64,000 nucleotides of DNA, from contig OY540814.1 of NCBI GenBank assembly GCA_961205875.1, positions 10,770,993 through 10,834,992 of the forward strand, written 5' to 3'. The position numbers and the translations under genes are program-made. Position 1 is the stretch's first letter. Every line of letters begins with the position of its first letter. The notes below the pieces were generated by a model. The model ran no database searches and was not told where the DNA came from. It saw nothing but the letters and a program-made list of their open reading frames with translations. Of the stretch, positions 12,153 to 25,650 are shown piece after piece. The stretch is from Sialis fuliginosa (lineage: Eukaryota > Arthropoda > Insecta > Megaloptera > Sialidae).

Positions 12153-13802
12153 CTAAAGAAATTGATATTTTCGTTAATTAATCAAATTTTGGCATGTTAA
12201 TAGTATTATTGTTTGTGTTACACTAAATGTTGTGCCCATAGTCATGGAAGAATAATATTTATACATTGAAATTAACCATTAACATACTGAACAATGTTAA
12301 TGGTTATGTTAATATAATTTAATATGGATATAATTTTCAGTAGTTTCTAGGACAGTTTCAGTATGGAAATTATTCATTAACTGCCAGTCAGTTCATTCTC
12401 ATGTTCCACCCACACAATATTTGTTGAACCTTTGTTTATTAAAAATATAATTTATTTTAATTAAAATCACCGCTATTTTACTTATCTTCTCACTTCCGAT
12501 ATTTTATACATAGGGGTCATTTTGACGTGAATAACGTCTAGTGTTTCAGGCCAGATACTGGATAGGCATTTCAAAAACTTGATGTAACGCGCTGAGATCA
12601 GTTTGCGCGCTAGCGTAAATTTAATATTGGTATATCTCGAAACAGCAGCTAATAGGTGGATTTTGGTCCCAAATTACATATATATCTCAGTTAGATCTAC
12701 GAGGTACAAGTAATAATCAAAACATTTAACCAGTTTTAATGAGTGAAAAATGTTATATTATATAAAAAAAATTAAAAATTTTGTATGTCCACGATTACGC
12801 TTGTAAATATTAATAAACTGAATTGACAAAAATAACAGTATATGAGAACATATTCACTACGCAGTGACGTTTTTAATTTTTTGATTAAGGTTTTTTTAAA
12901 TTGAATAAAATAATAAAAAGTAAATTTCGTATTTCCACAATTTTGCTTGTAAATATTCTTTATTTGTTTTTATGTTCGTAGAAATCATAAGAAATAACCA
13001 TAGTCACATCCATTTTTACTTTTTTATACATACATGAAATGTACTGTATAATAAAGTAAAGTGATCATGAAAAAATTCGAACTCGAGATTTTAACAGAAT
13101 TACACGTATTGATGGTCCCTGAATCACGTACGACCATTATCTCAATGACGTCTGTGTGTCTGTAAACGCTCTACAGCCAAAACGGTAAGACTTCCAGGCA
13201 TGAAATTTTTAACTTAAGGTTCTTGTATACTCTAGATGTGCACCTCCTATTTTTGAAAACCATCACTAAACCGGAAACGGATGTTTACAGATATCAATTT
13301 TTGAATTTTTCGAATTATTTTTGAAACGGTGCACAGTAGAAAAAATGTTTTAGATTAATGTTATAGAAAATGCTCTTATCTATAATTTATGTTTTATTCA
13401 TTTTTTTCCCCAAAATTTATTTTAGGAAATAATCGATTTTCTTTAATTTTTGAATTTTTCGAATTATTTTTTAACCGGTACGTATTAAAAAAAATATTGT
13501 TTTTAGTTTTTTTATAAAGTCGGTTTTGTTTTATTTTTTTAAGTTTTTTATTATGAATAACTAAATAAATTCAAAAACAATTTCACTTCTATAATTTGCT
13601 AACATTGATTTTTAACTGTTTATTTTGTATCAATATGACCCATTTTCTTTGTCAGATCTTAGGTTAAATATTTGAATTTCAAAAAGCAATTTTATAAGTA
13701 AACATAAATACAAAGTTAATTCATATATTTTTATTTACAATTATTGTATTACAACATACAATCATTCAATAATATTTATCAAGAACAACAATGCATATGC
13801 AA
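12153..13802. other. Intergenic DNA downstream of the lectin gene
   Basis: No gene is seen. The piece from about 13075 to 13330 (with GTCCCTGAATCACG and GTCTGTGTGTCTG) looks like an old retroelement tail. The rest is AT-rich, with nothing I can name. Confidence 0.45.
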
Positions 13803-16800
13803 TTATATTTCTATTTCACAAATGAAATGCTGCAAAGTGTTACAGAATATGTCATTGTAGCGGCCATTTTGTACAGCCCCGCAGTTTTCGTTCCTTCCGC
13901 CGTTTGGTCGTTTCTTACCCCATTTCATCACGTCGGTATTTAGGGGATCACCTGAAACAAGGAAATATATATTGTTGTTGTTGTTGCCTGTGTTTGCAGG
14001 ATCCTCGTAAATATATTTACAGTTTTATTTCAAAATTATACAGTATTATACCACGCTATATTTCACAAGCTTCTTTAAGGTTCATTTTGCGTTCTTTTTA
14101 CTTATTTTTTATAATAAAACATTTAATTTATTGATGTATCTTTTTAATGATAGTTATTAAAAATGAAAAATGTAATTGTAATTTAGTAAAATAGACAGGC
14201 GATATACAGGTTTTTTGTTATAGTTTGTTTTTTATATTTATTTATAATTTAAATACGGAAGAATATTACATCATTGTACCAGAAACTCCGTTCAAAATAA
14301 AAAGCTATTTTTAAAATGTTATTTCCACAAGAATCAAAAATTTATTTGTGTAACACAATATTTGTATAGGGTCCATCCATAAATTACATCACACGTTAAG
14401 GGGGGGAGGGGGTCGACAAAGTGTGACATTGTGTGACAAGAGATGGGAAGGGGTCCTAAATTTCGTGACATCACATTTCAAAATATAATATACTAGCTTT
14501 TTTGTAGACATTTTAAAGCTCTACAACTTTTCAATACAAATCATTCATGTATTTCGGAACTACTGTTTTAATTTAATAACTTTAAGGTGTAAAATTGCAA
14601 AATATGTGACGTCACACTAGGTAGGGGGGGACTCACAAATGTGACCTGCTGTGACAAGTACGGGGGGGGGGGTCAACAAATCATGAAATTCGTAACGTAT
14701 TTATGGATGGCCCATAGATTCTTTTCTCAATTTTTTGTCTGAATGTTATTATAAGTGTTACCCAAATTATATTTTTAAGAAGATTATGTATCTGCTACCC
14801 AGATCACCGCGGGGAAATTTCTTTTCTCACTGGTAATCCATGTCTGGTTATAAAATATGTATTGTATTGAGATGAAGAAATGAATATAAAAGTGGAAATA
14901 ACAATTAAAATCTATAATGTAAACTGAATTTATTTACATATAACCTAGACAATATCCGTTTACTATGTAACCCGTTTCATGAAAACCTGGCCAAAAATTA
15001 TTCAGCGTTCCCATTCATAAAATCCTTGAATATCTCGCCTGAAAAGAAGTTTAATTAGGGAAGATGAATATTAAGTATTATAATAAGGTACTGGCACCAA
15101 TCTTGAACAATACTCCAATGTTGAACATTTTTAAATTAAATGTACTGAATTATAAATATTTGTTGATATTTGATTATAGCGTGATGTGATGATAATTGAT
15201 TATTTTGTTTAAAAACAGTGGACAATAAATAATTATCGCGGTTCAGCACACTATCAAGAAAAGTATATTTTCTAATGTAAATACTTTACATTATTTTAAA
15301 TTTTACGACTCTTTATTTCATAACGTTTTTGTAAATCATTTTATAATCTTTAACAAGTGTTCATCACTGGGTGTTTATTACGGGTTTCGCGTTGTTTATT
15401 ACTGGAGAAAAAACATATACAAAATAAAAAGTAATAATTTATAAAACAAACTATGTATATTTGCAGATTTTGGTAATTAAATTGATTTAATAAAGATTAA
15501 ATTGTTTTATTAGTAACATGAGTTAATGAGAATTACAAAAAAGTAGTCCATCAATCCCTAAAAATAATATTCTTTGCTCTTAAAGTGTTCAAGAGTGGTG
15601 ACAGTACCTCAAAATACTTTAAAACCAATAATCATTCCCCAGTTCTTAAAACCCGTTCAAATACAAATTGAAGTTGCTATGTTTCAAAAAAAACATATTC
15701 GAGATACTTTCGTATTGATTTTAAAATATTCAAGCAACATTCCCAAATTAAAATTTTACTTATTCAATACAAAAAATAAAAAGTTCAAAATACCTTTAGA
15801 TATAAAATGCAATCCAAATTTTATCAATTAACTAAATTAAAATATAACTTATAAGTATTTTAAGTTATGATTTTTTTTTTGTAAATTCTACTATTCATAT
15901 TTATGTACATATTTTAAATTGAATCCTTTTTTCCACAAAACTAAAATATATTCTCAAAACAAAAGTTATTTTTGACAAGAATAACTGGCATTATCATCAG
16001 TCACTTTTATTAATTGTACTGTCAGAAAAACCGCCCGGCTTTCAAGAAAAGCGCATTAACTAAACGTATATGTTTCATAGAATTTGATAAGAATTACTTT
16101 TTTCAATTACGACAGAAATGTAAAGTATTTCAAAACAAACATGTATAATGTACATACATAAATAAGTGCTTTTTTTCTGTATTTAATATGAAGTACAATT
16201 GTTGTGACATGCGTACCTATATGTGTATCAAATCCAACATTGTAAATTATGGTATATAATGTAGAATATGCATATCTTATACATTTTTAGTGATTACATA
16301 TAAATATTATTATTATTTGGTAAAGGAACTAAATAAAAGTAGATGAGTTTTATTCTATAGCCTAAAATTAATATTTATAATTTATACATATTTATAAATA
16401 AAAAGTATATATCAATTATAACAAATAAATATTTTTACCAAATCTAATGAATGACTTTTGTAGATCAAACATTTATCTTGAATTTGCTTTTTTGAATCAT
16501 ACATACGACCATTTTTGACCGAGTTATTTGCGATCAAAGCAAAAACTATATTTTTAAATTTGAACGCCTATAGGGTTAGATTTGGAATGCTGAAAGTTTT
16601 TTTATCATTACTCGGTCAAAAATAGTCGTACAGCTCTAAAAAAGTCTGATCAACAAAAGTTTTTCATTAGATTTGGTCAAGAAATTTAACACGCTCTCAA
16701 TTTAAAAAAAATGCTGTTTTTTGACAATAAAATTTTTTGAGGAATTGGCGAGTTCTTTTTACTGTCAAAATTCGTTTTAGTTCCCAAAAATACGTAAGAA

Positions 16801-17909
16801 AAACATAAACCGGTTAATAGTACAGGACCTTTTTTGTGGGGCTATCTAATTGTACCTAAGCTAATTACACTGGTCAACAAAAAATACTTTTTTTTCAACC
16901 CGAATCACCTGAATAGGTGATTTCGGAGGTTTTTGGCATGCTGAAACTGAAACTCAAATTTCTCAATTAGCTGAGATTTTTGAGATATTCTAACCTAAAA
17001 GTCCTAATAATGAGAATTTAGGCAATGTTTACGAATTTACTACGAAGTAAGTAATTTTTTCTAAATTTTTTATACTATCTTTCTTCTTTAGAATGAGTTT
17101 TTATTTTTTACTGTACGATTTTTTTCACCTAAATATACTAGTAGATATTTATATGTAGTAAAGTCCATTGTGTCACGCGTCTTCTCTGTTAATAAAAATA
17201 TTACATCTTGAAACCAGTGAAAAAATTGTACAAATAAGTAAATTTAAAGAGGTTTGTGAACGAAAACTTTTCAAAAAATTGTCTGATTGGTAATATAATT
17301 ATAAATATCTCCAAAATGGTTATTTTGGCACTTTTAATTATTATTATTCTGAGAAAAAACTGATTCGTTTTTGGCATACCAAAATCCTCCGAAATCACTT
17401 ATTCAGGTGACTCGGGCACAACTGATGTTGACCTGTGTAATCAATATTACAAAACATTAATTTACTAACCCCTGCTGTAATCCCTTTTACAATTCACAGA
17501 CAAAATATTAATAATTATTAACATAGACCAACCTAACGCCACTCAATATATCAAACAATATAAAGACACTGTTAATATATCCACACCCACCTTTGATTGT
17601 GATGAAAACTCCTTCTGTTTGCATATCATGGAAACCTAACAGAACATGGTCATTGTATTTGAATTTATCTTTTGGTGAATTCTTAGCTAAGGCGGCGATA
17701 ATACCAGCTTCTTCGTAGGTGTCTACGATAGCCAAGTGTGCCCCCTCGTTCTGGCAGATGTTGTTAGCATCTTGCCATGTGGCGGGTTTATGGAACTTGT
17801 AGTAACCTGTTTTTGGGAACAGAGTGTAGCCCATTTCTCTTGGGGTAGGTTTAGAATCGTTCATGACTGAACGCGCAGCACAAAGTGCTATCAGCGCGAA
17901 TAACGTGAT
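13803..17909 (-). CDS. Secreted single-domain C-type lectin (hemolymph LPS-binding/immulectin type)
   Basis: Probable soluble pattern-recognition lectin of the hemolymph. There are two firm exons: 17591-17909 (acceptor TTTTCAG, donor AAAG|GTGGGT, phase 1) and 13803-13951 (acceptor GTTTCAG). They join in phase and give about 155 residues. The first starts with a signal-peptide core (ITLFALIALCAARS), then YYKFHKPATWQDANNIC, EGAHLAIVDT and VLLGFHDMQTEG. The second gives VMKWGKKRPNGG, ENCGAV, YNDIFC and HFICEIEI-stop. The four canonical CTLD cysteines are present. The usual EPN sugar motif reads RPN, and the WND-like position reads YND, so binding specificity may differ. The start codon must lie in a tiny upstream exon. 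ATG AAA at 18138-18143, followed by GTAGTT, is one candidate. The 3.6-kb intron holds several MITEs. Confidence 0.9.
14369..14713. mobile_element. MITE with terminal inverted repeats (345 bp)
   Basis: The ends read GGGTCCATCCATAAATTAC and, on the opposite strand, GGGCCATCCATAAATACGTT. Internal CGTGACATCAC and TGTGACGTCACAC blocks and G-runs are typical of a widespread insect MITE type. It lies in the lectin intron. Confidence 0.8.
15086..15609. mobile_element. Complete member of a TIR repeat family (524 bp)
   Basis: The left end AGGTACTGGCACCAATCTTG matches the reverse complement of the right end (AGGTACTGTCACCACTCTTG). Partial copies lie at 1-153 and at 62703 onward. It is in the lectin intron and has no credible protein. 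Confidence 0.7.
16437..16677. repeat. Small foldback element (241 bp)
   Basis: ACCAAATCTAATGAATGAC at the left pairs with GTTTTTCATTAGATTTGGT at the right. Inside, CGACCATTTTTGACCGAGT pairs with ACTCGGTCAAAAATAGTCG. It lies in the lectin intron. Confidence 0.7.
16865..17440. mobile_element. MITE with long terminal inverted repeats (576 bp)
   Basis: The left end is TTACACTGGTCAACA and the right end, on the other strand, is TTACACAGGTCAACA. Both are followed inward by a TCACCTGAATA(G/A)GTGATTTC phrase and GGAGGxTTTTGG. It lies about 150 bp downstream of the lectin splice donor. A partial relative is at 11500-11740. Confidence 0.8.
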
Positions 17910-18232
17910 CTGAAAATATTTTATTCAACTTGAGTTATGTTTTCGTTTATTATATTTTTCTCTATCTGTAATTTATAACTATCACAAGATTTGATTAATC
18001 GTTTTTTGTCTAAAATTTGTCTTAAAACTTATTTATTTATTGTAACATTGAAATCAATAAAGTTTGTGTTTTAATTCATTTTTTTGTGATCGATACTCAT
18101 CTTAATAATAATATTTATAAATTATACATACAACTACTTTCATTTTGAATTTGCTGCTATTTTTGAATCTGAAAAATAAAACATATACATATTACATATA
18201 TGCACATTTAGATATCGAAAATGATTAATTAA

Positions 18233-18602
18233 CAGTGGCGTTGCTAACAGAATGGGGGCCCACCTACAAAATATTTCGGGGGGCCCCTATTAAAAAAAAA
18301 TTAATTCTCCCATCATTATACACAATGTTGTGTTCTTGTTATTAATAAAAATTAGCAAAATTAATATTTTCAGTATTTCAATATATTCATGTTCTGTACT
18401 AAGTACTTCTACATCAAGGGCTTTCAGACGGGATTATGACAAAGTGTTTCTTAAGTAAGATTTTTGTCAATTTATTTGTGTAATTTTTATTTTATTATTA
18501 ATTTTTTTATGCGTATACGTATTTTTCTGGCTTTCCGGGGGCTCTCTTCGTGTGGAACCCGCCCGCATTGCAGGCTCTACGGGCCCTATTCCTACGCCAC
18601 TT
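18233..18602. mobile_element. hAT-like MITE (370 bp)
   Basis: The ends are CAGTGGCGTTGCTAAC and, on the opposite strand, AAGTGGCGTAGGAATAG, each followed inward by GGGCCC blocks. The flanking 8-mers TTAATTAA and TTAATTGA differ at one position. Confidence 0.8.
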
Positions 18603-18879
18603 TTAATTGAGTATATTTTTAAAATTCAACAAATGTTTTTTTTTGTACATATTCTAAATTATATACATATAATATATGCATGATATAATAAATAGTCGTT
18701 GTTTTATGTACCTAAATTAATAAAGTTTCAATGAATTCATATAAAAGTGAAACTAAACAAAAAGGGGTCGATAGCATATCTACAATCATCAGTCATAAAA
18801 CATAACAAAGTGACCTCTGACAATTACAAAAAAATTAACCCAAAACTTGAGCCTGGCGTGGTTCAAGTCCTGCCACAGG

Positions 18880-19175
18880 GTGAAATTTTCCTAATCGACT
18901 ACAATGTCTTTATAGGCCAGTGGAACGACGCTGTGCGCGAGCGCGGACATACTCAACGACGTCAAACTGTTTAAATCGATTTTGAAAGGGAGCTGTTCGA
19001 CGCCATCTTGTCAAGTGTAGTGCGGGTTGCGGAACACAAGCGATCTCGCTTCTGATTGTTGGTTTCCCAAACGAAGTCTAAACAGAGTGCACGAGTGCAA
19101 TACAACAATGTTTGCATCTTGAGTTTTGTTGTTTTAGTTTCAAATTATATACGTTTGAGACGAGAAAAACAAAAG
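18880..19175 (+). other. Candidate promoter and non-coding first exon of synaptotagmin 1
   Basis: This patch is clearly richer in G+C and CpG than its surroundings (for example GCTGTGCGCGAGCGCGGAC). It ends at a good splice donor, ACAAAAG|GTAAGC, at 19175/19176. The first coding exon of synaptotagmin 1 has an acceptor-like GTGACAG four bases before its ATG (29396-29397), so an upstream 5'UTR exon is expected. Linking the two across a 10.2-kb intron is inference. An unrelated gene or a regulatory island is also possible. Confidence 0.35.
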
Positions 19176-21094
19176 GTAAGCGTTTTGCATCACATCTAAA
19201 ACTTCTTATCATTGAACATAATCAACAACCATATCTATCCATACATCATCATTGTTATATAGTATATGTAAATCAATTCACGTGTATGTGTATCAGAATC
19301 CTTATAACTAAATAAATATCGCCAAATGCATTACAATACATATATTGATTATTCGCATGCCAAAAATGTACAATGTAGATATCCGTTTGCGACGTTCATT
19401 CAATGTTCAGTATTTGCTTATTGGATGTTTAATTAGGCTTATTGAAGACAGGGTAAAAACATAATTAACAATAAAAATGTCATTTACAGGCGCCATCGCA
19501 AATCAGTGTTTTGTGCGATCGATGTCAGCATCTCTTGTTCTTACTCCCACTTATTTTTATCATATAAATTTATCTTGTTACATTTAGTGCCCTCAGTGGA
19601 CCGCAAAGAGTATGTGAAACGTTACGATTTTTACGGTGTTATTGGAAATATATAAATTTCAATTAGGTTCGTATTTCGTCAAGTTTGTCATGTAGATTTA
19701 TTCTAAAATTAGATAGTAGTTGATGGGGTGGTAATTATACAATTCAAGAATTTAGCGTTATTGGATTACGTGAGAAGATTTCTATGTTCATGCGTTTGGT
19801 AAATATTTTATTTCAATACTTTTGTGTTTTAAATTAGTTTATAATAAAATAAATGATACAAGATAAAAATCATTGCATGTATGTCCAATAAACTTATCAA
19901 TTTTTTATCACATATTAAATAATTTCTATGTACATATGTGCTAATATCTACTCAATAAAACATTAAAAGGACGTACTATTAAAAAATTTCGAAAATACAG
20001 ACACAAATTGGTTTTAATTGAGACAAATATTGTTTACTTCAATTCACACTGTAAATGATAACATATCTAACATATAGCGACAATACATAATTGACGTTAT
20101 TGTGGATATAAATAAAAATCATCAAATAACCATTAAATTCGACAAAATGAAAATCAATAAAATGCCATTGAACTTTGCAACAAAATTGTGTATATTATAG
20201 ATATACTATATTGAAATCTTATTTCTTTCAGACTATATGACATTATTTTGAAAATTATTATTGATAAATACATATGTTTGCATTTATATCTTATTTTAAT
20301 TTTAATTCATTGCGCATATCCAGAATCGTTTCTATAAAATTCCGAAAACGTCAATAAATAGAATGTTTTACAAAATTCATATTACAGAGATAAATCATAA
20401 ATATAACATTGCTAAAAAGCGTATATCATTTTTTAAAACAATTCATATCAATTTAAAAATTATTGTGCGAAACATTTGTTTATCAAGAATACAATTTCAT
20501 TATATTATCTAACTGAAATCGAAATAAAATTTGAGAGGCCCACAAAAAAAATATATTATAACAAATATGTATGTATATATACAGATTTAAAAATTATTGC
20601 AGATGAATTAAGGCAACATAAATTCAAATTTCTATTGATCTATTAAAAAATAAATAAACTTTTACATAAAAACATTAGAAATCCAACAATCCAACATTGC
20701 CATGTTTCCCATTTATTTTTTTCTGTGGCATCTAATGTAGCCAGCCCTGTACGTATCTATCAAAAATTGTTCGAAAATATTTTCGTACTTACATCAAAAA
20801 CAGGTTGATTGCTGCTCACAACAACTAAACAACAATAAATTGAATTATAAAATTATATTTATATACATATTGATATCATCTGTTCAAGTACTTTTGATAA
20901 ATAATATCTATAAATATCTCTTAGAGATTAATATTATAATTGAATTGATACAATTGTTTCATCTCGATTTCAATAAACTCAAACTTTCATCTGTACTTAA
21001 ACAAAACAATAATTTTAGAAGAATGAATGTTTGAACTTTGTAAATTAACTATTTTGTAAAATATTATATATGAACGTATTATTTATAATTTATT

Positions 21095-21560
21095 GCTTCC
21101 TCGCCATACCGAAGATACGAGAAGCTTTGTGATTGTTTTAAAATGAGACAAAATAATTGTTCTCCGATTTCAAAATTTTAAATTGATCTTTGCGTTTCAG
21201 GTCAAGACAAACACTTTTCGTTCAGTGCCTGTCTGTCTGTTTGTCCCCTGAATCCATGCCACACGCATAACTCATGAACCACTGAATCGATATTAATGAA
21301 ACTTGGTTGGAGTGTTGGGTCTGGCTTAAGGACGGTTACATTTCAAAATCGTGTATAAAGGGGAGGGGTGACATCCCAAAATATTTATTTTTTCAAGATA
21401 TCTCAAGAACGGCACATATGTAACATGAAAATTGTATTGGATCTTTTTTGTAGAGCATTCAATTTCCTATAATATAGGTCTACAACGTTTGTTGTAAAAT
21501 ATTCCTTTACAAAGATTTATCTCAATTTGCTTTAGAAAATAGTTTTTTTTTTTATTGATA
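21095..21560 (+). repeat. Interspersed repeat, copy 1 (about 470 bp)
   Basis: It runs from ATTGCTTCCTCGCCATACCG through GTCTGTCTGTTTGTCCCCTG, CATAACTCATGAACCACTGA, GAAACTTGGTTGG and TTCAAGATATCTCAAGAACG to ATCTCAATTTGCTTTA. The same blocks recur in order at 25184-25650. The phrases resemble 3' regions of retroelement families, but I cannot name it. Confidence 0.75.
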
Positions 21561-22483
21561 TTTACTTTGACAAATGGTTAACTAATGCCAGGCAATTTAT
21601 CTTAACATTTTATCGGTTTTTATTTAAACTATTTAATAAGTAACTACCTTTGGTGAATTTAACACGAGACAGCACTGTACATTTACTTGGCCGATGTTTT
21701 TTTTATTATAATAATTATCTTTTGTATTCTAGACCCATGTTAGTTTTTATAGAGGGCTTTTTTCATTTAATATTTATTTAATAGTTGTAAACTTTAATGA
21801 AGGAACAATTCTGGATTCAGCACTATGTCTGTCTATCTGTCTGCCTGTCTGCTCACACCCTTCTAGCTATTTAATCGTTTGATTTAGAAAGCTAAGATTT
21901 AAGAATATACCTGACTTAAAAAATAAAATTTTACATTTTTGACACTTTTTGAAAAAATAAGATGGGTAACAAAAATATTTTATTCAATTCCGGCGAGAGG
22001 GGCATCATATGAAATGTAAACATTCTGTTATTATTACTATCTTCGTTTGAAATATTTTCAAGAAATCATTAAAATATTTTTCCGCTGCCCATACCTCCGA
22101 AATTAATGGTAACAAAAATCTGAAAAAATAGTAATTTGTATAATGATGCCGATATTATATAAAAATTATCAACATTTAAGTTTTTTGTTTTTTTTTTTAA
22201 TTCAAAATTCTTATAAAAACATCTAGTAGTTATTATATAATAGCCAAAATGTTTTCTAATAAACGAAATATTAAATATAATATGTAAATTAAATTAACAT
22301 ATTCAAATAAATTGAAAAAATTACAGTACGTGACACTAGTACGCGAGGCTCGACTTGTACTTGACACATTTTTATTTATTATACTCACTACTTAAAATAA
22401 TATACCTTTTCATATTTACTATTAATAATTTCTAATAGACAATTTTATTAATGTCATAATTTTACATTAACATACAATTACAG

Positions 22484-22661
22484 CCTATTTACACGACGCC
22501 GTACCGATTATTTTCCGTAACGTTTTTTTTCCGTGCACTAGTAGTGGCAGTACATTTTATATGAGAGTGTTCAGTGAACATTCTCATATAAAATACATTA
22601 CCACTGCCTAGAGTACGGGAAATAATAGGTATACGGGCAGCGTCCTCGTCGTGTAAACGGG
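22484..22661. mobile_element. Palindromic MITE (178 bp)
   Basis: The ends are CCTATTTACACGACGCCG and, on the other strand, CCCGTTTACACGACGAGG. The whole element is near-palindromic, with a central hairpin in which ATATGAGAGTGTTCA pairs with TGAACATTCTCATAT (about 22559-22590). Confidence 0.75.
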
Positions 22662-25183
22662 TTATTATAATTTGACTATTTTATTAATTATTGCATATTT
22701 ATAAGTAGAAAATTAAACTATAAATAAACATAACAGTAAAATATTACGAGCGAATTCTATCGGAAATTCATCTAGATCGTAATCTTGATGTTCAATAATT
22801 CAATTATAAATTACACTCACGGACACGCAAATTTTTTTTAATAGATGTTCTTTAACTTGAACAAGTGTTTTAGTACGTCAGTTGTTCAATTATTGGATAT
22901 CCAATATATAAATTTGATTATGCATATATATGTAGTTTTGATCGGGTATGCCAGGATTGGCCCGCGATAGTAGTCCACCAATTAATATTGAAATTAAAAA
23001 GCAATTGATTTTTTTACTGATAAAAAATAATTTATATAGGCAGATCTTTATATTTTATATGATACTCAAAAAGTCGGAAGTTATATGAATTTATATTTAT
23101 GTATATGAAAAAATATAATTTCTACATACATTAATGTCAAATTAACGTTTTGAAAACCCTTTTTAATTCATTATAATGTAACCTCTCACATATTCTTTGA
23201 GAATTATAAATCATAAACCGAAATTTAAAAATATCATATTCAAAGTTTACATAATTTCATTTTATTTTTTATAAATTTGCGTAAAATACAAAGGCTTAAT
23301 TTTTTATTTGAAGTATTAATTGCCTGAAATTTTTCGCAACATTACGTTAAGATACTTTTTTTAAATGTATTTAATTTTCAAATGGAAAATATTATTATTT
23401 ATATTTTTATATTATACGTACATTCCTTGGTTTGAATTATTGTACAGGATGAACAGATAAATAGTCAAGAACATTTTAATTATGGTTGTACATTAAAAAA
23501 AAAACTCAAAACAGTGTTTTTCTTTTTAAATTATATTTAAAAGTGTATATCATTATGTAAAATATATGTATGTAAGTGGTTTTGTTTATATTTTGTCAAA
23601 AAACAAATATGTTGATATAAAACCTCGTAAGAATTAATTTACGTATGAAAACATAAATTAATAATATAATAAATAGTCAGTTAAAATAGATAAATCGTTA
23701 TTTAAAAAAAAAAACAGGATATGACGCTATATCTCTGATGTAATGTCACATAAAAAACATTTTTTCACAATGTTAATACTTAGATTAGATAAGTTTATAG
23801 ATATATCTAGTCCATTATACAAAACCGTACTCAAAATTACAATTGAATTTTGTCTGTAAGATAAATAATGGTTTCAAATATATGTTTCTCTGTTAATGGA
23901 TTATCACTGAAATGCTTTAAAAGGCAACAAAAAACATTTTAATTTTATAATTCCAAACAATTGATATTTGTTTTTAGACCCGAATAATACGCCGCTTCCA
24001 TGTCGGAGCGCATTTTTGCGGAGCGCACTGGCTTCAATAGTAAATAGAGTGTTATAAGTATAAGCAATATTCTTTACTTCTTGTTCATCCTATATATACA
24101 CAAATAAAATTGCATTGCTTTGTATCTATAGATACAAATTAATAATAAATAATTCTCGTAATTTCATTAAAATAAATTTTCCCAATGAAAAGATAATTTA
24201 CTATATAATTATTAATTAATAATTATTATAAAATGTAGGTACTTAAAATTCCTTATTCTATAAATTTAATAGATTATGATTATAATATATCATTTATAGA
24301 AATCTTTTAAGTACGTACATAAGTACTTACTTATTTTTCAATTGCATAGACAATTATCATTTTTGACAACGTAAACTATTTGAAATACTCATAGGTATTT
24401 GAAATAATATAAATACCTCGACGTATTCTATTATACAATACACGTTTTCATTATAGAATCCAATCTAAAAAATCAATATTCATGTTAGTACCAAGACATT
24501 CCTCTACGACACATTTTATTGATCAGTTATCGAATGTCAAGTAAAAATCGGAAGATTCAATACCGTTGTTTCAATTGCAACAAAATGTGACTTTTGTTTC
24601 TAATATTTCCGATATTATAAAAAAATATATCTTGATCAAACCAAATAAAAATCTTTTTGCAGGGTATTGAATTGTTATGTTGTCTATTGATTTGGTATGT
24701 GTAGAAACTAAATTACTAAAATACATAGACTACATAACATGGCTACCAATCGCGTTGTAAAAAAGGTTTGGTCGCGAACTAAATCTTTAAAATTCAGTTT
24801 TAATTTAGAACGACTATTCGACAAATGGTTTAACATTTATTTACATGTTCAGTAAAAAAACATTATGTACATACATACGATCATATATGATCAATGATCA
24901 ATTTGCCTATTTTTATCTCATATTTAATTTCCTATTGATATATTGATTTGTATCTTAATTGAAATGTCTTCCTGGAATTTTTATGGTGGTAGTTGCACCG
25001 ACATCTCTACAATTTATTTATTCATTACATGTTTCTTCGTTGTTTTTTTATACATTGTAGGTATAAAAAACAACAAATACAAGCTATAGAAATTGTAAGA
25101 GTTTGAACTTATACTCGTTTCAATAGCAATGCTATCATCATCAGTCAACTAAAATCAATTTCGATTACGGCCATTTTTCTCAA

Positions 25184-25650
25184 TTGCTTCCTCGCAATAT
25201 CGAAGATACAAGAAGCTTTGTGATCGTTTTAGAGTGAGACAAAAAATTGTTCTCCGATTTCAAAATTTTAAATTGATCTTTTCGTTTCAAGTTAAGACAA
25301 ACACTTTTCGCTCCGTGTCTATCTGTCTGTCTGTATGTGAATATTTCTGTCTGTCTGTGTGTATGTCCCTTGAATCCTTGTCATATACATAACTCATGAA
25401 CCACTGAACCAATATTAATGAAACTTGGTTGGATGGTTGAGTTTGGCATGAGGACGGCCCCATTTGAAAATCGTGTGTAAGGGGGAGGGGTGACATCCCA
25501 AAATATTTATTTTTTCAAGATATCTCAAGAACGGCACATGTTACGTGAAAATTTTATAGAATCTTTTTTGTAGAGCATTCAATTTCCTATAATTTAGCTC
25601 GTTTGTTGTAAAATATTCCTTTACAAATATTTATCTCAATTTGCTTTAAA
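25184..25650 (+). repeat. Interspersed repeat, copy 2 (about 470 bp)
   Basis: It is the same block order and orientation as 21095-21560, with only scattered differences, for example AAGATACAAGAAGCTTTGTG against AAGATACGAGAAGCTTTGTG. It includes a longer CTGTCTGTCTGTATG expansion. Confidence 0.78.

Noticed and set aside
15574-15831. 85-residue frame on the plus strand
   Set aside because: It starts within a TIR element's end and runs into AT-rich DNA; no family resemblance.
17201-17398. 65-residue minus-strand frame near the lectin
   Set aside because: It lies within the MITE at 16865-17440, not in the lectin, whose next exon is at 13803-13951.
18855-18885. GTGGTTCAAGTCCTGCCAC, a possible tRNA T-arm
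   Set aside because: No acceptor stem, anticodon arm or A box could be placed around it.
25287-25496. Minus-strand frame with DRQ repeats
   Set aside because: It comes from the CTGTCTGTC part of the dispersed repeat; the equivalent copy at 21.2 kb does not preserve it.
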